Shown: one piece after another, positions 1 through 5,144 of the stretch
Numbering within the stretch: the first letter of the stretch is position 1
Layout: each line of letters starts with the position of its first letter
Assembly: GCA_014380255.1 (NCBI GenBank)
Contig: JACMKG010000129.1
Location: forward strand, 1 to 5,144
DNA from: Prolixibacteraceae bacterium
GTDB taxonomy: Bacteria > Bacteroidota > Bacteroidia > Bacteroidales > Prolixibacteraceae
DNA: 5,144 nt
Direction of reading: 5' to 3'
Notes under the pieces: generated by a model
The model's database searches: none
What the model saw: the letters and a program-made list of their open reading frames with translations, nothing else
What the model was told of the DNA's origin: nothing
Made by a program: the position numbers and the translations under genes

Positions 1-1425
1 GATTGGCTTTATCCAAATCTTTCAGCAGAATCAAAGAAGATAATTCGTGATGCTATCGTATATAAGGGGATTTATCCCTCTCTTGATCCCAAATACAACA
101 GCTGGCAAAGAGTGGTTAATAACTGGAATCAGGTATGCAATGCCGGAATGACATACGGTGCCTTGGCTGTTGCAGAAGATCATCCTGAACTTTCAAAAAT
201 GGTCATTGATCGTGCTCTCAATACAATACATCTTTCAATGGATGAATACAAACCGGAAGGTGCATATCCTGAAGGATATGGTTATTGGGGGTATGGAACT
301 TCATTTAATGTGATGTTTCTAAGTGCCATCGAAAAGGCATTGGATTCAGATTTCGGATTAACAAACACACCGGGATTTTTACAAACTGGCCGTTTCTTCC
401 AGAATATGACAGGAGTTACAAACGAGTGTTTCAACTGGGGAGATTCAGGATTACGGGGCAACTTAAGTCCAGCTATGTTTTGGCTGGCACAGAAGAATGC
501 TGACCCAACCTTGCTATGGGTGGAGAAAACATATCTTCAGAAGGATGATTTTGCTGGATTTACACGCGATCGTCTATTGCCTGCCATAATGATTTGGGGG
601 AAAGACATGTCTTTGGATAAAGTAGCTGAACCTAAAATAAGTGCATGGAAAGGTCAAGGTGCCAATCCTCTTGCAATGATGCGTACCTCATGGACTGATC
701 CTAATGCCATTTTTGTGGGTTTTAAAGCTGGATCTCCTTCTGTGAATCACGGGCACATGGATGTTGGATCTTTCATCATGGAAGCTAACGGTATCCGATG
801 GGCATCAGATTTCGGAATGCAGGATTATGAATCACTTGAATCTAAGGGAATTGCTTTGTTTGGGAGAACACAGGATGCTCAACGATGGACTGTTTTCCGA
901 CTGAATAATCTTGTTCACAATACATTGACTATAGATGATCAATTACAAAGGGTAAAGGGTTATGCCAAAATAGACCAATTTTCTGATAATCCCGATTTTA
1001 TGTATGCTGTTTCAGACATTTCCTCCGTGTATGAAAATCAGATTACATCAGCAAAAAGAGGGGTAGCAATAGTGGACAAAAAATTTGTAGTGGTAACTGA
1101 TGAAGTAGTAGCGAATGATAAACCAACAACTATTCGCTGGACCATGCTGACTTCAGCTACACCCAAGCTTGGAAAGAATAGTATCACTTTAACCAAGGAT
1201 GGAAAACAATTGGTTATACGGGTCAATACTCCTTCTTCTGTTACCATGAAAACCTGGACCACTCAGTCAACAACAAGTTATGATGCGCCAAATCCGGGTA
1301 CAACATTGGTTGGATTTGAAATGAAATTAAACCCTAATCAAAAACAAGCCATCCAAGTTCTGCTTATTCCTGATCCTGAAAAAAACACAAAGGTTAAGTT
1401 TAATAAGGTACTAGGGAATTGGTAA
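1..1425 (+). CDS. Heparinase II/III-family polysaccharide lyase, 5'-truncated by the window edge
   Basis: Frame 1 is open from the first base, so this is the C-terminal 474 codons of a longer gene; a GTG at 112 is internal, not a start. Residues counted from base 1. The (alpha/alpha) toroid part carries NNWNQVCN (from N40) and PEGYGYWGYG (90-99), where Y95 is the likely catalytic tyrosine. The beta-sandwich part carries VNHGHMDVGSF (H250, H252, D254), then WASDFG (D270) and VHNT (H306), the His/Asp set that in heparinase II supplies a catalytic histidine and a zinc site. The C-terminus ends in an all-beta region. Family knowledge: these enzymes cleave uronate-containing polysaccharides by beta-elimination, usually in the periplasm or at the cell surface. 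The missing N-terminus should hold a signal peptide and the start of the helical domain, judging from the downstream paralogue, which has about 167 residues before the equivalent DWLY. Anomaly: Asn (N40) where the paralogue has His (H209). The exact PL family and substrate are not determinable by eye. Confidence 0.9.
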   Translation, partial: DWLYPNLSAESKKIIRDAIVYKGIYPSLDPKYNSWQRVVNNWNQVCNAGMTYGALAVAEDHPELSKMVIDRALNTIHLSMDEYKPEGAYPEGYGYWGYGTSFNVMFLSAIEKALDSDFGLTNTPGFLQTGRFFQNMTGVTNECFNWGDSGLRGNLSPAMFWLAQKNADPTLLWVEKTYLQKDDFAGFTRDRLLPAIMIWGKDMSLDKVAEPKISAWKGQGANPLAMMRTSWTDPNAIFVGFKAGSPSVNHGHMDVGSFIMEANGIRWASDFGMQDYESLESKGIALFGRTQDAQRWTVFRLNNLVHNTLTIDDQLQRVKGYAKIDQFSDNPDFMYAVSDISSVYENQITSAKRGVAIVDKKFVVVTDEVVANDKPTTIRWTMLTSATPKLGKNSITLTKDGKQLVIRVNTPSSVTMKTWTTQSTTSYDAPNPGTTLVGFEMKLNPNQKQAIQVLLIPDPEKNTKVKFNKVLGNW

Positions 1426-1624
1426 TTTTATATGGTGAATTTTCCAATATTGAAACACAGGGGTATTCAGTTAAAGTTTCTTTAGAATTGGATATTATTG
1501 ATGTAAAGGAAGTGACGTATTCATGAGATATTATTTATGAGAGGCTTTGGTTAAGATGCATAAATCGTGTCATTTACATCTTTTGTAAGTTAAATCTGGT
1601 GAAATTGAGAGTCAACAAAACAAA
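1426..1624. other. Intergenic gap between the two lyase genes
   Basis: About 200 AT-rich bases with stops in all frames I read and no gene remnant. It holds two small symmetric sequences: the 8-bp palindrome CAATATTG (1445-1452) and TTACA/TGTAA with a 5-base spacer (1574-1578 and 1584-1588). Neither is followed by a convincing T-tract. I found no good match to the Bacteroidota promoter (TTTG about 19 bases before TAnnTTTG). The gap is long enough for a promoter of its own for the second lyase, but the sequence does not show one clearly. The last 25 bases are A-rich, as is usual before Bacteroidota start codons. Confidence 0.5.
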
Positions 1625-3508
1625 ATGATCAACCATATGAGAAGAGTCAGTCAGATTTTAAATCTTACAATCTTTATTCTTCTACTCTCTACGTTGAGTT
1701 TCTGCCAAAAGTCAGAAGCTCAACCTGAGGTAGAACCGGAATTAGAGTTAACTGGAATATTGAAGACTCTTCATAAAGACCATCCTAGGTTATTATTGAC
1801 CAATGTTCGGCTTCAGGAATTAAAGATCCTGAGCAGTAAAGACCCTAAACTGAAGAAATATGCAGCCGATGTGATCGCACAGGCGGATAAGGACCTTTTT
1901 AAATCTCCGATAGAGCATGTTTTGATTGGCCCTCGGTTGTTGGATAAAAGTCGTGAATGCCTCAATCGAGTGTACAATCTTTCTTTTGCGTATCGTTGGA
2001 CGAATAATCCGAAATACCTGAGTTCAGCCATTGCGAATATGAAAAATGTTTGCTCATTTGCTGATTGGAACCCTTCACATTTTCTGGACGTAGCCGAAAT
2101 GACCCACGCCGTTGCGATTGGCTATGATTGGCTTTATCACAGTATGGATCAGCCAACCCGTAATCAGATTAAAGCTGGATTAATCAAGCTGGGCTTGGAA
2201 GAGGGGAAAAAAGCATATGCCTCTAATGCATGGTGGATGAAAGTTGATCATAATTGGAATCAGGTATGCAATAGTGGATTAGCAATTGGGGCATTGTCCA
2301 TCGCCGAAACAGATCCGGATCTTGCCTTGTATATGATACCCAAAGCAATTGAATTACTGCCCTTTGCTTTGAAAAGTTATGGGCCTGATGGTGTTTGGGG
2401 CGAAGGACCAGGCTATTGGTTGTACGCGACCGATTACACAGCTTACGGAATCTCGGCTTTGCAAACTGCACTGGGAAGCGATTTCGGATTGACAAAACAG
2501 CCTGGTCTGAACCTTACGGGTTATTTCCCCATTTATTCAGCCGGTCCTTCCGGATATATGCTCAATTATGCTGATGCAGGTGAGAAGTCGAAACTGGGAG
2601 TACCTCATCCTTGCCTTTGGCTGGCCGGAGTATATAATAACAGCCATTTTTCAGATTTCGTAATTGACCAATTAGAAACCCGAACAGCCAATGTTTTTGA
2701 TATCATTTGGTTTCAGCCCTATGCCCATTCTGCTGCAAATCGCCCCTTGGATATATTCTTTGATGGCAAAGTTTCCCTTTATTTTTCAAGAAGTTCCTGG
2801 ATTGATCCGAATGCATTGTGGATTGGGTTTAAAGCTGGTTATAATAAAGTTAATCATGCTCATCTTGATCTTGGAAATTTCGAATTGGATGCTTTAGGTG
2901 TTCGGTGGGCCCGCGATCTGGGCTCAGATGATTACAATCTTCCAGACTATTTTGGCAGCAAAAGATATACCTACTATAGGCTTCAGTCCATTAGTCACAA
3001 TGTCCCCGTTTTGAACGGACAAAACCAACGTCAGGACGGCACATCCCAGTTTATAAAACATGGAGAGGGAATTTCTGAACCCTATGCGGTAATTGATTTT
3101 ACTAGTGCATATAAAGACTTTGCCAGTTTAGCGCAACGGGGGATTAAGTTACTGGACAACAGAAAATCAATCTTGATTCAGGATGAATTCATTTTAACCA
3201 AATCAGCTGAATATATGTGGGGAATGACTACGGATGCTTCTATTCAAATCATAGGCTCAAAAGAAGCTGAACTTACATTGAACGGACAGAAAATGAAGGC
3301 AAGGATTTTGGCACCATCCAATGCTGTATTTACAGTCGAATCAGCCCAACAGGCTAAGCCACAAAAAGAAAACAGGGATGTAAGCAGGCTTTTAGCTAAA
3401 GTTCCTGAAACGATTGGAAGCATCACTTTTGCCATTCAGTTATCACCACAATGGCCAGGGTCGGTTGCAACAACAACCATCGTTGAACCACTTTCAGAAT
3501 GGAAATAA
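1625..3508 (+). CDS. Exported heparinase II/III-family polysaccharide lyase (complete)
   Basis: Complete 627-aa protein, paralogous to the upstream gene. Residues 5-26 are a basic then hydrophobic export signal. It is followed either by a signal peptidase I site (SEA, cleavage after A32) or by a lipidated C27. HPRLLLTNVRLQELK (53-67) is the typical N-terminal opening of this family, followed by a long helical domain (about 70-370) with HNWNQVCN (H209, N210) and GPGYWLY (Y264, likely catalytic Tyr). The beta-sandwich part has VNHAHLDLGNF (H411, H413, D415), WARD (D431) and SHNV (H458). The H209-Y264 spacing of 55 equals the His202-Tyr257 spacing I recall for Pedobacter heparinase II. Expected role: beta-elimination cleavage of a uronic-acid polysaccharide outside the cytoplasm. 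Start: ATG 1625 gives the longest form; ATG 1637 (MRRVSQ) is an equally plausible start with a better signal-peptide n-region. No Shine-Dalgarno sequence is seen. GH88 follows after 34 bases, so co-transcription is likely. The substrate (heparin-like, other GAG, or another acidic glycan) is unresolved. Confidence 0.92.
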   Translation: MINHMRRVSQILNLTIFILLLSTLSFCQKSEAQPEVEPELELTGILKTLHKDHPRLLLTNVRLQELKILSSKDPKLKKYAADVIAQADKDLFKSPIEHVLIGPRLLDKSRECLNRVYNLSFAYRWTNNPKYLSSAIANMKNVCSFADWNPSHFLDVAEMTHAVAIGYDWLYHSMDQPTRNQIKAGLIKLGLEEGKKAYASNAWWMKVDHNWNQVCNSGLAIGALSIAETDPDLALYMIPKAIELLPFALKSYGPDGVWGEGPGYWLYATDYTAYGISALQTALGSDFGLTKQPGLNLTGYFPIYSAGPSGYMLNYADAGEKSKLGVPHPCLWLAGVYNNSHFSDFVIDQLETRTANVFDIIWFQPYAHSAANRPLDIFFDGKVSLYFSRSSWIDPNALWIGFKAGYNKVNHAHLDLGNFELDALGVRWARDLGSDDYNLPDYFGSKRYTYYRLQSISHNVPVLNGQNQRQDGTSQFIKHGEGISEPYAVIDFTSAYKDFASLAQRGIKLLDNRKSILIQDEFILTKSAEYMWGMTTDASIQIIGSKEAELTLNGQKMKARILAPSNAVFTVESAQQAKPQKENRDVSRLLAKVPETIGSITFAIQLSPQWPGSVATTTIVEPLSEWK

Positions 3509-3542
3509 ATCAGTTTAAATAGAATTAAATAAACTTAACTAT

Positions 3543-4769
3543 ATGAAATCTTTAATTGTTGTATTTCTTCTTTTTCTATGTGTTTGTGCAGTCGATGCCG
3601 GTACTCCAAAGTATAAAAGGATTGTGAGGGATGCTGAAAAGCAAACCAATGTAATGCTTGATGAGATCAATCAGGAAAAATCAGTAGCAACCAATGATGC
3701 GGAGAAAACGAAAAAAGCTGAGCTTGTGTCACCCCGTACCCTTTCATCAGATAACAATCTGATTCTTGTGCCTTCCAAAGATTGGACAAGCGGTTTCTTC
3801 CCTGGAGTTTTATGGTATCTCTATGAATCTACAGGTGACAAAAAATGGGAACAACAAGCACGTGCTTTTACTTCAAAAATCGAAAAGGAAAAGATGAATG
3901 GAGGTACTCATGACATGGGATTTAAAATCTACTGTAGTTTTGGAAATGGGTACCGTCTGACAAACGATCCAGGTTATAAAGAAGTTATTATCCAGTCTGC
4001 CAAAACTCTTTCCACACGTTTCAATCCAAAGGTAGGATGTATCCGTTCATGGGATCATAACAAGGATAAATGGGACTATCCTGTTATTATTGACAACATG
4101 ATGAATCTTGAACTCTTATTTGCGGCAACACACCTGACAGGTGATTCTTCCTTCTATAAAATTGCTGTAAGCCATGCAAATACCACCATGCAAAACCATT
4201 TTCGTTCTGACTTTAGTAGTTATCATGTGATTGATTACGATCCTATTACAGGTAATGTGACAAAAAAGAACACTCACCAGGGATTCAGTCATGAATCATC
4301 ATGGGCACGCGGTCAAGCCTGGGCTTTGTATGGTTATACAATGTGCTATCGGGAAACAAAGAATCCGAAATATTTGGAATTGGCAGAAAAGATTGCCGGA
4401 TTTATCTTGAATCATCCTAATTTACCTGCAGACTTAGTTCCTTATTGGGATTTTAATGCACCGGGAATTCCCAATGAACCAAGGGATGCTTCTGCTGCAT
4501 CCATTATAGCATCAGCATTCTATGAATTATGCGACTATTCTGAAAAAGGCAAGTATTACCGTGATTTAGCCGATAGGATCATGGAAAACTTGACAATCAA
4601 TTATCGTTCTTCATTAGGCGACAATAAAGGTTTTATTTTGGTGCACAGCACCGGTTCAAAACCGATGAATAGTGAGGTAGATGTTCCATTAAATTATGCT
4701 GACTATTATTACCTTGAAGCCCTGTTACGCTCGAAAAATAAAATCAAATATATGGTAAAAATCAAGTAA
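3543..4769 (+). CDS. GH88 unsaturated glucuronyl hydrolase, exported
   Basis: Complete 408-aa protein of normal family length. Family role: hydrolyses the 4,5-unsaturated uronic acid from the non-reducing end of oligosaccharides made by polysaccharide lyases, through hydration of the double bond. Residues 1-19 are a signal peptide (MKSLIVVF..., cleavage likely after VDA, A19), pointing to the periplasm. The (alpha/alpha)6-barrel motifs appear in order: DWTSGFFPGVLWYLYE (80-95), HDMGF (123-127, D124), DNMMNLELL (184-192, D184), YDPITGNV (232-239), HQGFSHESSWARGQAW (245-260), PYWDFNAP (300-307), RDASAASI (314-321) and LEALLR (391-396). D124 and D184 match the two catalytic aspartates recalled for the Bacillus enzyme (Asp88, Asp149), with nearly the same spacing (60 versus 61). 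HDMGF and WARGQAW favour GH88 over the related GH105. The lysine-rich tail after LEALLR (about 12 residues) is a minor extension. The gene lies 34 bases after the lyase and fits one transcript. The leader before ATG 3543 is AT-rich with no Shine-Dalgarno sequence. Confidence 0.95.
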   Translation: MKSLIVVFLLFLCVCAVDAGTPKYKRIVRDAEKQTNVMLDEINQEKSVATNDAEKTKKAELVSPRTLSSDNNLILVPSKDWTSGFFPGVLWYLYESTGDKKWEQQARAFTSKIEKEKMNGGTHDMGFKIYCSFGNGYRLTNDPGYKEVIIQSAKTLSTRFNPKVGCIRSWDHNKDKWDYPVIIDNMMNLELLFAATHLTGDSSFYKIAVSHANTTMQNHFRSDFSSYHVIDYDPITGNVTKKNTHQGFSHESSWARGQAWALYGYTMCYRETKNPKYLELAEKIAGFILNHPNLPADLVPYWDFNAPGIPNEPRDASAASIIASAFYELCDYSEKGKYYRDLADRIMENLTINYRSSLGDNKGFILVHSTGSKPMNSEVDVPLNYADYYYLEALLRSKNKIKYMVKIK

Positions 4770-4869
4770 GTTTTTGGAAAGCTTAGTTGTCGTATATAAC
4801 GAACGAATGTTTTTTAATTTTAGATGTGAACTCCAGCTCATACGGCTGACAGTCCACGACATGAAATTA

Positions 4870-4883
4870 GGCAATACATTGCC
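4870..4883. repeat. Nested palindrome GGCAAT-AC-ATTGCC
   Basis: A perfect 6-bp inverted repeat with a 2-base centre overlaps the outer end of the long palindrome. Its ATTGCC half (4878-4883) is also complementary to GGCAAT at 4966-4971, so in RNA that half could pair either locally or with the far arm, not both. The two GGCAAT copies (4870-4875, 4966-4971) also form direct repeats around the core. Confidence 0.75.
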
Positions 4884-4916
4884 TGTGTCTGTACGGTATC
4901 TGTACTGATGCTGTAC
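4884..4916 (+). repeat. Three tandem 11-bp units ending in CTGTAC (left arm)
   Basis: The units are TGTGTCTGTAC (4884-4894), GGTATCTGTAC (4895-4905) and TGATGCTGTAC (4906-4916). The last six bases are invariant and the first five vary. An 11-bp period is close to one turn of B-DNA, so the CTGTAC cores lie on nearly the same face of the helix. Confidence 0.9.
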
Positions 4917-4932
4917 TAATATGCCCAATTTA

Positions 4933-4965
4933 GTACAGCATCAGTACAGACACAGTACAGACAGT
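4933..4965 (-). repeat. Three tandem 11-bp units (right arm, inverted)
   Basis: On the + strand these read GTACAGCATCA (4933-4943), GTACAGACACA (4944-4954) and GTACAGACAGT (4955-4965). Read on the minus strand, the middle unit is TGTGTCTGTAC, identical to the outermost left-arm unit, and the inner unit TGATGCTGTAC is identical to the inner left-arm unit. A further isolated GTACAG at 4983-4988 is out of the 11-bp phase. Confidence 0.9.
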
Positions 4966-5020
4966 GGCAATGTGTGGGATAAGTACAGGAAAAGTAGCAC
5001 CGGGGTTTACGGACAAAGAA

Positions 5021-5045
5021 ATTATAATTATAGTGGAATTATAAT
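5021..5045. promoter_or_regulatory. AT-rich 9-bp inverted repeat upstream of the next gene
   Basis: ATTATAATT (5021-5029) and AATTATAAT (5037-5045) are perfect reverse complements separated by ATAGTGG. The repeat ends 36 bases before the ATG at 5082, a position suited to an operator or promoter-overlapping site; each half contains TATAAT. As RNA the all-A/T stem would be weak, so a DNA-level role is more likely. No -33/-35 element at proper spacing was found, so the regulatory role is inferred. Confidence 0.4.
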
Positions 5046-5081
5046 CGTGCTTACAGGAGTAAAACCTATAAAACCAGATCA

Positions 5082-5144
5082 ATGAAAAAGAACTCACTCA
5101 TAACTACTGTTTATTCTATCCTGATTGCCTTGAATGCAACCTGC
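5082..5144 (+). CDS. Start of an exported protein of unknown function (3'-truncated)
   Basis: Only the first 21 codons are in the window. They read MKKNSLITTVYSILIALNATC: a basic start followed by a hydrophobic stretch, typical of an export signal. C21 could be a lipidation site, but NAT before it is a poor lipobox, and the cleavage site may lie beyond the window. The frame closes upstream at TAG 5031-5033 and no other start codon fits between, so ATG 5082 is the likely start. By context it may be another exported component of the same polysaccharide locus; the visible residues do not identify it. Confidence 0.65.
   Translation, partial: MKKNSLITTVYSILIALNATC

Larger units (their letters stand above)
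4876..4973. repeat. Long imperfect palindrome: 44-base arms, 10-base loop
   Basis: Left arm 4876-4919 runs from ACATTGCC to CTGTACTAA; right arm 4930-4973 is its reverse complement with no gaps and 40 of 44 positions complementary. Mismatched pairs are 4884/4965, 4885/4964, 4895/4954 and 4898/4951. The innermost 21 pairs (4899-4919 with 4930-4950) are perfect. The loop is TATGCCCAAT (4920-4929). Transcribed from either strand this would form a very stable hairpin. No T-tract follows either arm, so it is not a standard intrinsic terminator. Each arm is made of three 11-bp units plus shared end sequences. I do not recognise the family. Possible roles: mRNA processing or stability element, factor-dependent terminator, protein-binding array, or a REP/MITE-like element. 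Confidence 0.92.
4770..5081. other. 312-base non-coding interval with nested symmetric repeats
   Basis: No plausible gene on either strand. In order it holds: a T-rich stretch (4810-4821) after a weak imperfect hairpin; about 45 bases with no visible structure; the short palindrome GGCAAT-AC-ATTGCC (4870-4883) running into the long 11-bp-periodic palindrome (4876-4973); a lone GTACAG (4983-4988); an AT-rich inverted repeat (5021-5045); and an AGGAG (5055-5059) that lies 22 bases from the next start codon, too far to act as a usual ribosome-binding site. This interval probably separates transcription of the lyase/GH88 group from the next gene, but no promoter could be assigned with confidence. 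Confidence 0.7.

Noticed and set aside
112..114. GTG as the start of the first lyase
   Set aside because: The frame is open and homologous to the second lyase back to base 1 (DWLY at residues 1-4), so the gene begins outside the window.
1813..2495. Minus-strand open frames inside the second lyase (1813-2031, 1962-2156, 2223-2495)
   Set aside because: They are antisense to a conserved enzyme, short, and overlap each other; they are shadows of the real coding frame.
2691..2897. Plus-strand 68-codon open frame inside the second lyase
   Set aside because: It lies out of frame across the conserved HAHLD motif of the lyase, so it is a shadow frame.
4786..4821. Intrinsic terminator after the GH88 gene: weak stem (GTT/CGT with ACG/AAC, loop ATATA) followed by TTTTTT at 4810-4815
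   Set aside because: The stem is only six pairs with a 2-base bulge and is AT-rich, and the T-tract starts five bases after it; too weak to call.
4815..4822. TAATTTTA as a Bacteroidota -7 element (TAnnTTTG)
   Set aside because: The final G is missing and the nearest upstream TTG (4787-4789) is about 25 bases away rather than about 19.
4725..4928. Minus-strand 67-codon open frame over the GH88 tail and the palindrome
   Set aside because: It overlaps the end of a well-supported gene, includes half of a repeat, and its translation has no recognisable feature.
4876..4973. CRISPR array
   Set aside because: The 11-bp units are contiguous with no spacers, are inverted about a centre, and no cas gene is present.
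5055..5059. AGGAG as the ribosome-binding site for the gene at 5082
   Set aside because: It lies 22 bases before the ATG, beyond working distance, and no in-frame alternative start exists nearer to it.

Overview
The window looks like part of a polysaccharide-degradation locus from a member of the Bacteroidota. The evidence is the gene content (two tandem heparinase II/III-type lyases followed by a GH88 unsaturated glucuronyl hydrolase, all on the + strand), the moderately AT-rich composition, and start codons preceded by A/T-rich leaders rather than Shine-Dalgarno sequences. No SusC/SusD pair, sulfatase, regulator, RNA gene or mobile-element gene is visible, so the genus and exact substrate cannot be fixed.

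Layout. Bases 1-1425 hold the 3' part of a first heparinase II/III-family lyase whose N-terminus lies outside the window. After a 198-base gap without a recognisable gene, bases 1625-3508 encode a complete, exported, divergent paralogue (627 aa). Only 34 bases further on, bases 3543-4769 encode an exported GH88 hydrolase (408 aa). A 312-base non-coding interval (4770-5081) follows. It contains a long imperfect palindrome built from 11-bp repeats and a small AT-rich inverted repeat. At 5082 a new gene starts, of which only 21 codons of an export signal are visible.

How the genes work together. Polysaccharide lyases of the heparinase II/III fold cleave uronic-acid-containing chains by beta-elimination and leave a 4,5-unsaturated uronic acid at the new non-reducing end. 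GH88 enzymes remove exactly that residue. Lyases plus GH88 therefore form a coherent depolymerise-then-trim pathway for a uronate polymer (glycosaminoglycan-like or another acidic glycan; not resolvable here). The two lyases differ at a position next to the presumed active site (Asn in the first, His in the second), which suggests they divided labour after an old duplication.

The most unusual element is the palindrome at 4876-4973: two 44-base arms around a 10-base loop, each arm containing three 11-bp units ending in CTGTAC. I do not recognise it as a known family. It could be a transcribed hairpin between operon segments, a helically phased protein-binding array, or a small palindromic repeat element.
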